Source: a virus. From it: 58,762 nucleotides of DNA. A program made the translations under genes and the position numbers. The notes below the pieces were generated by a model that made no database searches, had not been told where the DNA came from, and saw only the letters and a list, made by a program, of their open reading frames with translations. Of this stretch, positions 41,914-49,806 are shown one piece after another. The stretch is from the IMG/VR virus record IMGVR_UViG_3300008952_001413, positions 1-58,762 of that record; one strand, 5' to 3'. The stretch's first letter is position 1. Each line of letters opens with the position of its first letter.

Positions 41914-43046
41914 ACTAAATCTACAAATACTTGTCTCCAATTTGTTTTATGTTTTTTTGTAACATGATCTAACGTAGGAACATAATCTTTTATATTTTCC
42001 AAACTTATTTGCATGATACAATTTTCTAAATTATTAAGTAAATTTGTGTGTTCGTTAGATATAGTTTTTTTAATTTTTTGCAATTTAGATATGATATTTG
42101 TTTTTTTTCCTGCAGGGTAGTTTCTTGGATCCATTGCATTAGGAACATATACTAAATTAATAGTCATGTCAGTTATATTCATTTGGTTATAAAAATAATT
42201 AATTAAATTATCTATACAATCAGCATTGATTATACTAAAAATTGTGTTTACTCTGATTGAAAAATTTGTATTGTTTTTAATATATTCTAAATTATTACAA
42301 AACAAGTCCCAATCCGCTCCGTTTCTTATATAATTAAATTTATCACCTACAGCATCAGCACTCATTGTGAGTTGAACATTATTAAAATTTTTCAATGCTT
42401 GTAATAAAGGATTTGTTTTTTTCCATTGCATATTAGTATTAATTCTTAATGGTACATCTTTATTTTCCAGTTGTTTTAAAAGTTGTACATTGTAAGGAAT
42501 ATAAAATGGTTCTCCACCACTCAAGTATATTTCTTTTATTTTTGCTTGATTTTTAACAGTCATTTGTATTATTTTTTCTACACTTTTTTTATTAACTGGA
42601 GTAATAATTTCCTTTTCATCTTTTGCAATCAAACTGCTTTGTTGTGGATTACACATTATACAACGTAAATTACATATATTAGACCAATGCAAATCAATAC
42701 AGTGCATATCAAAAGTTTCAATGTTTTCATAATCAACATCTGCTTTGACCAGTAATTTGTTGTAATGATCTCGTAGATATGAAAAATTTTTATCTTCAAT
42801 AGATCTGTGATAGCATGATACACAGTTTTTATCTGGTTTATTTTCTAGCATATTTGATTTAATTCGTTTAATAGTATCACTTTGTAAAATATCTTCAATA
42901 TCTTGATTGTTAATATTGCCTAAAGTTTCGCCACCCATTGAACAGGTTCTAACATCTCCATTTGTGTATATTTCAAAATTAGTCCACGGAACAACACAAA
43001 AATTTTTATTTGTTTTGAATAAATGGTATTTTTTCTTTGGATCCAT
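41910..43046 (-). CDS. radical SAM protein with N-terminal auxiliary-cluster segment (minus-strand copy 3)
   Basis: A protein of 378 residues. NFCVVPWTNFEIYTNGDVRTC has Cys17, the Gly of the G-x4-C SPASM-like core and Cys35 (single, not CC). CVSCYH supplies Cys75 and Cys78; SNICNLRCIMC gives Cys125-x3-Cys129-x2-Cys132; SGGEPF (GGEP 177-180). TLGNI after Cys35 is shared with the copy at 45206. The start overlaps the stop of galE by one base, and the SDR-like gene is coupled downstream: a galE-radical SAM-SDR trio. Confidence 0.8.
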   Translation of the reverse strand: MDPKKKYHLFKTNKNFCVVPWTNFEIYTNGDVRTCSMGGETLGNINNQDIEDILQSDTIKRIKSNMLENKPDKNCVSCYHRSIEDKNFSYLRDHYNKLLVKADVDYENIETFDMHCIDLHWSNICNLRCIMCNPQQSSLIAKDEKEIITPVNKKSVEKIIQMTVKNQAKIKEIYLSGGEPFYIPYNVQLLKQLENKDVPLRINTNMQWKKTNPLLQALKNFNNVQLTMSADAVGDKFNYIRNGADWDLFCNNLEYIKNNTNFSIRVNTIFSIINADCIDNLINYFYNQMNITDMTINLVYVPNAMDPRNYPAGKKTNIISKLQKIKKTISNEHTNLLNNLENCIMQISLENIKDYVPTLDHVTKKHKTNWRQVFVDLV

Positions 43047-44077
43047 TAATGGATATCTTTCTTGTGCATCTTATTATACCATCTTAATGCAGTTGCTACT
43101 ATATTATCAATTGAACTTTGTGTTGGTTCCCAATTTAATATTTCTTTTACCTTTGTTATATCTGCTACAAGATATGCAGGATCCCCTGCTCTGCTTGGCT
43201 CAAATTTAATATCCATTTTACCTGTATGCTTTTGTATAACATCTAATAATTCTCTATTAGAAACAGGTGCTCCAGAACCTAAATTAAAAACATCGGCACA
43301 ATTATTTTCATGAGCATAGTTTAAAGCCTTAATGTGTGCATCTGCAAGGTCCATAACATGAACATAATCTCTAACACACGTGCCATCTTCTGTTGGAAAT
43401 TTTGCACCAAATAATTTAAATGTTTTTAGTTGCCTAGATGCTTTAATGGCTAATGGTATTATATGTGTTTCTTTTTCTCTTAATTCTCCAACGTCTCCTT
43501 CTGGGTCTGCTCCAGCGGCATTAAAATACCTTAATCCTACTGATGATATACCATATGCTCTATGATAATCTTTTAAAACTTGTTCTATCATTAATTTACT
43601 TCCACCATAAGAACTAATTGGATTGCATTGATCTGTTTCTTTGCATAGTTTCATTCCTGGATTGCCATAAACTGCCGCACTAGAAGAATATACAAATGAT
43701 TTAATATCTAAAGAAACTAATTTGTCTAGTAATGTAATTGTGTTTATAAGATTGTTTTTATAATATAATGAGGGATTTGTAACAGATTCAGATACTGATG
43801 TGCTGGCCAGAAAATGTATACAACTTGTAATGTTATGTCTTTTAATAATTTCATCTAATCTATTAATTTCTTGTGGTAGATGTAAATTATAATTTGGCCC
43901 AAACGATACTAGTCCTTCTCTGTAATGTCTATCAACAGTTACAGGAACGTATCCATTTTTAGATAATAATTTGCAAGTGTGAGAACCCACATAGCCACCT
44001 CCACCTGTAACTAATACAGATCTTGTAAGTGTGTTAATACTTGGACTCGGAAACTGGTGTTCTGTAGTGTTTTCCAT
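43046..44077 (-). CDS. galE: UDP-glucose 4-epimerase
   Basis: A protein of 343 residues. SVLVTGGGGYVGSHTCKLL is the NAD motif, SFVYSSSAAVYG the catalytic Ser and SSYGGSKLMIEQ the YxxxK pair. GLRYFNAAGADPEGDVGE and GTCVRDYVHVMDLADAH are diagnostic for GalE. It interconverts UDP-Glc and UDP-Gal (or their N-acetyl forms). The start has GGAGAAGAG upstream and lies inside the end of the glycosyltransferase gene, a 44-base overlap. It probably feeds the GT-B enzyme with its sugar donor. Confidence 0.9.
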   Translation of the reverse strand: MENTTEHQFPSPSINTLTRSVLVTGGGGYVGSHTCKLLSKNGYVPVTVDRHYREGLVSFGPNYNLHLPQEINRLDEIIKRHNITSCIHFLASTSVSESVTNPSLYYKNNLINTITLLDKLVSLDIKSFVYSSSAAVYGNPGMKLCKETDQCNPISSYGGSKLMIEQVLKDYHRAYGISSVGLRYFNAAGADPEGDVGELREKETHIIPLAIKASRQLKTFKLFGAKFPTEDGTCVRDYVHVMDLADAHIKALNYAHENNCADVFNLGSGAPVSNRELLDVIQKHTGKMDIKFEPSRAGDPAYLVADITKVKEILNWEPTQSSIDNIVATALRWYNKMHKKDIH

Positions 44078-45209
44078 CTCTTCTCCATTGTTCTCCCGTG
44101 CCTGTCATAATGTCAATCATTCTATCTATTGTACCGTCTGTCCAATCAGATATTTGACCTATACTAGGGGATGGTTTCATTAATAATACTTTTAATTTTT
44201 CCATTGCGTCTCTACCGCTCCATGGAATATACATTCTTGTTTCATCGTTAGCAAATACTTCTGGAAATGTTCTGTATGCTGGAAACAATACGTTTGTGCC
44301 TAATGAGTCTGCTTCTGATACTGTATTGGATGTCCAATCTTGTAATGCACAATTAAACAATACTCTTGAATCTGCAAGTATGTTGTAGTATTCATTCTTT
44401 TTTAAATTTTCATATATTTTTAATGTACCGTCTTGTTCCATTATTCTTGCTCTGTTTACATAAGAAGTGTTATTACTTCTTAAAGGACCGCCACAACATA
44501 TTGCAAATTCTACTTCTGGTAATTTTGGATTTGCTTTCCAGTGATCAATCATATCCATAAAAAATCCTGGTTGTTTTTCTTGATCCCATCTTGCTCCAAA
44601 TATTACTCTCATTTTTCTATCATTAAATGCTTTTCTATTAGGAACTCTTTCTTGTACTTCTTCTTTGCCAAAACTTAAACCAGATATATTGTATATAGGT
44701 GCTTTCCAGTTTGCTATACGCATATGTGCAACCATTTCTTCGTTTGTTGCAAGTATATTGACATTTGGAATTTCATTACACATCTGTTCATATAAACTCA
44801 TCCATTTGCTCATTCCCCAAACGTGTACAAAGTCATCAGGATCAATTGCCTGTGCTAAACATCTCAAATATATTGTTGGCATATGCTCTTTGTCAACTTG
44901 GTGTAAAATATATGGAAGAGATTCCATTCCTGGTTGGAACATATCCTCAAAAAATATTATATCCTCGGAAGTAACTTCGCCAGCTTTCATCATTTGTACA
45001 AGATTCATCATTTGGCTCATACCAAAATAACTTCTGCCATGTGCATCTAAAACTTGTCCTGTTACTATTGCTTTTGAATCGTCAATAGTAGTACCTGGAA
45101 CAATCACATAGTCAATATCACGTTTTTTATAAACACGTTTAGTCCATTCTGTTAATTGTAATGTATATCGTCCTTCATAGGGTTCTAAACCCATGTAAAA
45201 TATTTTCAA
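44034..45209 (-). CDS. GT-B-type glycosyltransferase
   Basis: A protein of 391 residues. MKIFYMGLEPYEGRYTLQL at the start; KMRVIFGARWDQEKQPGFFM in the middle is the donor-domain entry strand of GT-B (GT4-like) enzymes; DWTSNTVSEADSLGTNVLFPAYR near residue 320 contains the acidic residue that holds the sugar-nucleotide ribose in GT4 (E-x7-E type motif in a degenerate form). It is coupled to galE. T4-like phages use such enzymes on DNA or surface glycans; which applies here is not known. Confidence 0.75.
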   Translation of the reverse strand: MKIFYMGLEPYEGRYTLQLTEWTKRVYKKRDIDYVIVPGTTIDDSKAIVTGQVLDAHGRSYFGMSQMMNLVQMMKAGEVTSEDIIFFEDMFQPGMESLPYILHQVDKEHMPTIYLRCLAQAIDPDDFVHVWGMSKWMSLYEQMCNEIPNVNILATNEEMVAHMRIANWKAPIYNISGLSFGKEEVQERVPNRKAFNDRKMRVIFGARWDQEKQPGFFMDMIDHWKANPKLPEVEFAICCGGPLRSNNTSYVNRARIMEQDGTLKIYENLKKNEYYNILADSRVLFNCALQDWTSNTVSEADSLGTNVLFPAYRTFPEVFANDETRMYIPWSGRDAMEKLKVLLMKPSPSIGQISDWTDGTIDRMIDIMTGTGEQWRRDGKHYRTPVSESKY

Positions 45210-46360
45210 TTTAGTACCTCTTTGTATAATTCTGGAAATACTTTTTCGCTATCTAATTTTCTTCTTAAATCCATTTTTTTAATGTTTTGTCTTGTTAGTT
45301 CTATATTAGCATTAAAACCATTTTCAGTCAAATACTTTAAGCAATTTTCCAAACTATTTTGTAGGTAAAATCCTGGTTGTTCAGCAATTTTGTTTTCAAA
45401 CATAGTAATAACTTCTTCTTTTATATTTTTTGGTAAATGTCTAACATTTAAAAACAATGGTGTATATAATGGTCCTATTATAAAACTATTATTGTGAAAT
45501 CCTATCGATTTAAAGTAATCAATGCAATCAAATATGCTTTTGTAGTTTAAAATGAAATACAACATATTAAAACTAATTTTATGATTAAGTGTTTGTATGT
45601 ATTTTAGATTTTTTATAAAGTCTTTCCATGAACTATGGTATCTAATATATTCATATTCCTTATCCATGGATTCAACACTTACCGTCCAATGGACATTTTT
45701 AAATTTACACAATAATTCAAATACTCCAGTTTTTGTTGAACTTAAATTTGTGTTTACTCTTATATGTACATCTGGATTTTGTTCTAATAATAATTTTAAA
45801 AATTCACGATTTTCGTTTATAAGTAAAGGTTCACCACCAGCAAGATAGATGTTTTTTAATTTTTTAATATTTTTAAAGACATATTGTTTTACTTTTTCAA
45901 CATTTCCTTTTTCAAACTCTTGTTTAATGTTTAATTCTTGTGCCCATTTACTACTGTATTCTGGGTAACAATAAACACAGGCCTGATTGCATTTATTATT
46001 CCATCTGAGATCAACATGACTTAAATCAAAGTTATCTTTTTTGTCTAGTAATTTATTGTCAATGTGTGGGCCTAATTCTTTTGCATAATATAGTCTACTA
46101 CTAATACTTTCAAAATTTGTTGCACGATCTTTTTCTTGAAAATAACAACCTGCACAATTATTTGGGAATTCTTTGTTTAGCATTTGAGCTTTAATCTCAA
46201 GATTCTTTTCTGATTGAAGAATATCTTCTATGCTATTTTGATGTATGTTGCCAATAGTTTCTTTTGAGATAATGCAGTTTTTTACTACACCGTCAGGTTC
46301 TAGTTCAAAACCTGTCCAAGGTAATACACAGAAATTTTTTTCTAGTATTTTTCGTGACAT
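45206..46360 (-). CDS. radical SAM protein with N-terminal auxiliary-cluster segment (minus-strand copy 4)
   Basis: A protein of 384 residues. NFCVLPWTGFELEPDGVVKNC shows Cys11, the Gly before Cys29 (single Cys) and then TIGNI; CAGCYFQE gives Cys69 and Cys72; KCNQACVYC gives Cys124-x3-Cys128-x2-Cys131; AGGEPLL (GGEP 175-178). It ends DLRRKLDSEKVFPELYKEV, a clear form of the D-R-----FPE family ending. It overlaps the start of the GT-B gene by four bases. Confidence 0.8.
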   Translation of the reverse strand: MSRKILEKNFCVLPWTGFELEPDGVVKNCIISKETIGNIHQNSIEDILQSEKNLEIKAQMLNKEFPNNCAGCYFQEKDRATNFESISSRLYYAKELGPHIDNKLLDKKDNFDLSHVDLRWNNKCNQACVYCYPEYSSKWAQELNIKQEFEKGNVEKVKQYVFKNIKKLKNIYLAGGEPLLINENREFLKLLLEQNPDVHIRVNTNLSSTKTGVFELLCKFKNVHWTVSVESMDKEYEYIRYHSSWKDFIKNLKYIQTLNHKISFNMLYFILNYKSIFDCIDYFKSIGFHNNSFIIGPLYTPLFLNVRHLPKNIKEEVITMFENKIAEQPGFYLQNSLENCLKYLTENGFNANIELTRQNIKKMDLRRKLDSEKVFPELYKEVLN

Positions 46361-46378
46361 TCATGTTATTTAGATGAC

Positions 46379-46909
46379 TTATGCACCCTTCAAATAATTT
46401 AACATTGTTTTAGCGTCAGAAACCTCAAACGGATCGTTGTCATCACTAGCGTCGTTTTTACCCGGTTCAATAAATTGTTTAACAACTTCTCCGTTATCAA
46501 CAAGCATTGAGTATCTCCAAGACCTCATGCCAAAACCTTGTCCAGGTTTATTCACAAGCATACCCATACCTTGTGTAAATGCACCTTCACCATCGCCGAT
46601 TGGTTTAACTTTTGTAATTTTTTCATCTTTAAACCAAGCATTCATTACAAATGCATCATTTACTGATAAGCAATAAACTTCATCTATACCTTGTGCTTTA
46701 ATTTCATCATACATTTTTTCATATCCTGGTACTTGTTGTGATGAACAAGTTGGTGTAAATGCTCCTGGAAGTGCAAATACAACGACTTTTTTATTGTCAA
46801 ATATTTCTGTAGTATCTACTTCTTTCCATTCACCTCCAATAAATGTACAACCACCTACTGCGTCGTTATCGCCTATTCTTGTTTTAAAATTTACATATGG
46901 TACTCTCAT
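46379..46909 (-). CDS. peroxiredoxin, Prx5 type
   Basis: A protein of 176 residues. VVVFALPGAFTPTCSSQQVPGY contains the peroxidatic Cys55 in the PxxxTxxC setting of the Prx5/AhpC-TSA clade; EVYCLSVNDAFVMNAWFKDE and GFGMRSWRYSMLVDNG (conserved Arg) complete the site. It reduces hydrogen or alkyl peroxides, probably with host thioredoxin or glutaredoxin. An AAGGAGGCAAG site precedes the ATG. In a phage it may protect replication during oxidative stress; no resolving Cys pair partner is encoded next to it. Confidence 0.88.
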   Translation of the reverse strand: MRVPYVNFKTRIGDNDAVGGCTFIGGEWKEVDTTEIFDNKKVVVFALPGAFTPTCSSQQVPGYEKMYDEIKAQGIDEVYCLSVNDAFVMNAWFKDEKITKVKPIGDGEGAFTQGMGMLVNKPGQGFGMRSWRYSMLVDNGEVVKQFIEPGKNDASDDNDPFEVSDAKTMLNYLKGA

Positions 46910-46918
46910 CTTGCCTCC

Positions 46919-47158
46919 TTATGTGTTGTCTGATGGCAGTCCGATCCTGTCATTTGAGAAGTCCCTCTCACTGATTGGTTTGGCGCTGATGGCATTGGCG
47001 TCAGTGTAGTTGAAGTCGTTATCTTTGACATATTGGTCTGTAACGAATCCTTCGACCTTCTCCATCGCTTCATGTTTTGATTCTGCTTTTATGTACTCGG
47101 TTTTGTGTGTCTTAATTTTTTCAGTAAGTTCTATCTTCACTTCGTATAGTTTAGTCAT
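46919..47158 (-). CDS. small protein of 79 residues, unknown
   Basis: MTKLYEVKIELTEKIKTHK, EYIKAESKHEAMEKVEGFV and a Ser/Asp-rich end. Alternating strand and helix suggests a small beta-alpha-beta fold. It has GGAGAGAG at the start. I recall similar proteins in T4-like cyanophages; no function. Confidence 0.55.
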   Translation of the reverse strand: MTKLYEVKIELTEKIKTHKTEYIKAESKHEAMEKVEGFVTDQYVKDNDFNYTDANAISAKPISERDFSNDRIGLPSDNT

Positions 47159-47475
47159 GCTCTCTCCTTTGTTAGTTTGATTGTGCCGTTAACGGTGTGT
47201 TTAATTCTGTGTGAGTTTTGTAGTGCTAAATGTAAAAAAGTTTCATACTTGTCTTCTTTCACCATTAATGTAACACAGTCATCGTCTTCATTGTCATATC
47301 CGTGATATGCCCAAATGAAATCTTTGCCATATTTCATACCTAAATTACCTGCGGTAGTGCATATATTTGCTACTGCATCAACAAAAGTATATGAAGCATT
47401 AAGTCCACCTCCACCAATTGGTAGGTAACCCATTCTTGTTGTTGCTCTTTTTTCTTTAAACGTTATTTCTTTCAT
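47155..47475 (-). CDS. small protein between the QueD-like gene and a small ORF, unknown
   Basis: A protein of about 106 residues: MKEITFKEKRATTRMGYLPI, GGGGLNASYTFVDAVANICTT, KDFIWAYHGYDNEDDDCVTLM and a helical end. The start is uncertain; Met codons also occur at 47514 and 47502, inside the QueD-like gene, and I chose the shortest overlap. The GGGG-AS-T core and the acidic segment are not a motif I can name. It is coupled to the QueD-like gene and may work with it. Confidence 0.5.
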   Translation of the reverse strand: MKEITFKEKRATTRMGYLPIGGGGLNASYTFVDAVANICTTAGNLGMKYGKDFIWAYHGYDNEDDDCVTLMVKEDKYETFLHLALQNSHRIKHTVNGTIKLTKERA

Positions 47476-47893
47476 ATACTGCGTGTGATCCGTTTTCTCC
47501 ATCTTCAGAAACATCTATTTCAATTTTTCTGCCAGGATATTTTTTTGTTATTTGAATGTATAAATCATCTGACATCATTTCACAACTTTTAAAGTCGTTT
47601 TGTAATGTACCTTGACTATATAAACTTAAAATCCATCTTTGAAATTGTATAAATTCAATATCTCTATCGTCGTGGAATACTTCTATTGCAACTTTAAAAT
47701 GGAACGTATGTCTATGTGGGTATCCTAAAAACGATACATCATATTCATCACCTGTTTTTAATTTTGGATCTTCTAATGCCGCTGGGTATTTGTGCATACC
47801 TTCCTTACGGAAAGTAACCCATATCATTTTACTTGCTTTACTCAAGTTTTCCGTTAATGCTTGATCTCTTCTTTCTTCTACTTCATTGACCAT
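47456..47893 (-). CDS. T-fold protein resembling QueD / 6-pyruvoyl-tetrahydropterin synthase
   Basis: A protein of 145 residues. WVTFRKEGMHKYP (His34) lines up with the QueD entry strand F-x-A-x-H-x-x-P; YPHRHTFHFKVAIEV (His60, His62) lines up with its H-G-H pair, so all three zinc histidines are present. RDIEFIQFQRWI parallels G-x-x-x-DF-x-x-L, and IEIDVSEDGENG (Glu130) fits the late catalytic Glu position. The catalytic Cys of QueD, just before H-x-H, is missing here. In a window with FolE and QueE a pterin-converting role is likely, but the missing Cys means activity may differ. Confidence 0.55.
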   Translation of the reverse strand: MVNEVEERRDQALTENLSKASKMIWVTFRKEGMHKYPAALEDPKLKTGDEYDVSFLGYPHRHTFHFKVAIEVFHDDRDIEFIQFQRWILSLYSQGTLQNDFKSCEMMSDDLYIQITKKYPGRKIEIDVSEDGENGSHAVYERNNV

Positions 47894-48414
47894 ATTTTGT
47901 TCTCTTCTATTGGTTCATCTTTTATATATTGATCCCATTTAGTAAATCCTGCTTTATCTTTAAAATCTTTCATACTCATTGTCCATACACCGGGATTAGT
48001 TTTGTTAAAATCAATATCGTCAATTTTAAAACATAGCGATGAGTCTTCTTCTGAATCTGGCATTATAATTGAACAGAACGGAATAAATTTTGGATGTTTC
48101 CAAACTAATGCAAATTTTTGTCCAACCATTTGGTGTAATTCAAAAGGATATTCCACAGTTACATAATAACCGTGTTCTAAAAATTTCATAATTTGTGCTA
48201 CTTGCATATACTGATTGTGCATATAACTTCTATTTGCACCATAATAAATTGCTTCAGCATTGGTTATTACAGCCATTTCTTGTATTTGATCAAATGTTAA
48301 ATCATTACGAGCAATGAATAGTGTTTGTAAGCCATATGCAGGCGTATGCTCAATTTCCAATCCAGAAAACACAGTAACATCTTTTTTTATACCTGTTGCA
48401 TAAGTTCTTTTCAT
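47878..48414 (-). CDS. conserved phage protein starting MKRTYATG, unknown
   Basis: A protein of 178 residues from the ATG at 48414. MKRTYATGIKKDVTVFSGLE, EHTPAYGLQTLFIARNDLTF and AIYYGANRSYMHNQYMQVAQIM, then TNPGVWTMSMKDF near the end. I recall the TYATG-DVT-F-G-E-EHTPA opening as widespread in T4-like cyanophages, function unknown. The start is fixed by a sigma70 -10 box at 48422-48427: the upstream in-frame ATG at 48423 lies inside that box, so the real ATG is probably the one seven bases downstream. It overlaps the QueD-like gene by 16 bases. Confidence 0.6.
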   Translation of the reverse strand: MKRTYATGIKKDVTVFSGLEIEHTPAYGLQTLFIARNDLTFDQIQEMAVITNAEAIYYGANRSYMHNQYMQVAQIMKFLEHGYYVTVEYPFELHQMVGQKFALVWKHPKFIPFCSIIMPDSEEDSSLCFKIDDIDFNKTNPGVWTMSMKDFKDKAGFTKWDQYIKDEPIEENKIWSMK

Positions 48415-48421
48415 TGTTAAC

Positions 48422-48449
48422 ATTATAGCATATCCTAAGATTTTGTCAA
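48422..48449 (-). promoter_or_regulatory. sigma70-type promoter, leaderless geometry
   Basis: On the minus strand TTGACA (48444-48449) and TATAAT (48422-48427) are 16 bases apart. Seven bases separate the -10 box from the ATG at 48414. It overlaps the 3' end of the small gene at 48435-48632. Confidence 0.8.
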
Positions 48450-48632
48450 TGTTTGTTTGGTTTTAGCGATTGCATCTTTTATCGCAAGTTTGGTTTTTTT
48501 CAAACGCATTAAAAGTTGTTTGCTTTCATCACTTCTATCTTTTTTTCTGTCTTTGGTAAGGTCATCTACCTTTCGATTTAGGTAATCATGATGATCTTGT
48601 AATTTTTTTAATTTTTTGTTTTTACCAGCCAT
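48435..48632 (-). CDS. small basic coiled-coil protein of 65 residues
   Basis: MAGKNKKLKKLQDHHDYLNRK, VDDLTKDRKKDRSDESKQLL, then MRLKKTKLAIKDAIAKTKQ. Almost all charged and helical, like a DUF465-type or nucleic acid-binding coiled coil. GGAG precedes the ATG. It lies between radical SAM copy 5 of this strand and the gene above, with one base of spacing. Function unknown. Confidence 0.55.
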   Translation of the reverse strand: MAGKNKKLKKLQDHHDYLNRKVDDLTKDRKKDRSDESKQLLMRLKKTKLAIKDAIAKTKQTLTKS

Positions 48633-48633
48633 T

Positions 48634-49806
48634 TTATTCTCCTATCTGTTTTAATTCTGGTAATACCTCAAATAGATTTTGGTTTCTTAATCTATCAAGT
48701 ATTTCCATCCTTTTTAAAAACTCATCTGTATATTTTACATTGTTAAAGTTTTTACTCAAAAAGTTCTTTGTTTGTATTAGACTTTGCTTTAATTCACCAA
48801 AAAGAATGTTATTAAATTTTGGATTATTTAAAAAAGGTCTATGTAAAAATTCTTCTATATCGTTAATACATTTTTTTTTCATAAAATTTGGAGCATATAT
48901 TGAATCAAGATAATATGGATCAGTAACCAATTGAAACCAAATACCACCAAAATCAATATTGCAATTTTCAATGTAATCAAATATCTCATTTAATCTTGTC
49001 ATGTTTAACCATTGTATAGTTGTGTTAAAAGATACTCCAACACCGTTTTTATTAATGTTTTGTAAATTATTTTTAATAGTTTTCCAATTACTAGGATGTC
49101 TAATATAATTTGCTAAATTACCAACTGCATCTATTGATACATTAAAACTAACACTCTTAAATTTCTTACTAATTTCTATAAATTTTTGATTTATATTTGT
49201 GGCGTTTGTTGTAAAAATAAGTTCAACATTTTTACTATATCCTGATTCTACAATTTTATCAATATAATCTAAGTTACGTTTTATAATTGTTGGTTCTCCG
49301 CCAGTCATGAACACACGTCTTACAAACGGAATCCAATTATCTAATAGTTTCCATGAGTCGTCGTCCAATTCAATTATTTTTTGTTTAGGTGTGTCTATCC
49401 AGTCTTCATTAGGATTATCTAATATCTCTCCTGCAATTTGACTGCTCCATTCACTTACACACATTCTACATTTAAGGTTACATAAGTTTCCTAAACGTAA
49501 ATCAAGATAGTATGGTTGCTTATCAATACTGTTGCTTTTAATTGAGTCTATGTGTTCTTTGTAAATTTGATTACTATGTTGTCTTAAACTGCTATACCCT
49601 CTGTCTTCTTTTTTCCAACAAACTCTGCAACCTGCGTCACGTGTGTTGCTCAACATATTTTGTTGAATTGTTTTGAGTTGTTCAGAAGCCCAATATTGTT
49701 TTTTTGAATTAAATTTGAGTGGTGTAGTATAGGCACAACAAGGACTTATGATGTTAGATGTAACAAATGCGTGTACAAACGGCATTACGCAAAAATTATC
49801 TTGCAT
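48634..49806 (-). CDS. radical SAM protein with N-terminal auxiliary-cluster segment (minus-strand copy 5)
   Basis: A protein of 390 residues. NFCVMPFVHAFVTSNIISPCC (Cys6, Cys23-24) and CRVCWKKEDRG (Cys60, Cys63) form the auxiliary segment; LRLGNLCNLKCRMC gives Cys109-x3-Cys113-x2-Cys116; TGGEPT (GGEP 169-172). VLPELKQIG at the end is the family signature. Its start shares one base with the end of the DpdA-like gene upstream, so the two are coupled, which makes it the best candidate among the ten for a role connected with DNA base modification. Substrate unknown. Confidence 0.8.
   Translation of the reverse strand: MQDNFCVMPFVHAFVTSNIISPCCAYTTPLKFNSKKQYWASEQLKTIQQNMLSNTRDAGCRVCWKKEDRGYSSLRQHSNQIYKEHIDSIKSNSIDKQPYYLDLRLGNLCNLKCRMCVSEWSSQIAGEILDNPNEDWIDTPKQKIIELDDDSWKLLDNWIPFVRRVFMTGGEPTIIKRNLDYIDKIVESGYSKNVELIFTTNATNINQKFIEISKKFKSVSFNVSIDAVGNLANYIRHPSNWKTIKNNLQNINKNGVGVSFNTTIQWLNMTRLNEIFDYIENCNIDFGGIWFQLVTDPYYLDSIYAPNFMKKKCINDIEEFLHRPFLNNPKFNNILFGELKQSLIQTKNFLSKNFNNVKYTDEFLKRMEILDRLRNQNLFEVLPELKQIGE

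Noticed and set aside
48415-48423. ATG at 48423 as start of the TYATG protein
   Set aside because: This ATG overlaps the -10 box of a strong promoter, so it would not be transcribed; the next ATG fits both homologues as I recall them and the promoter spacing.
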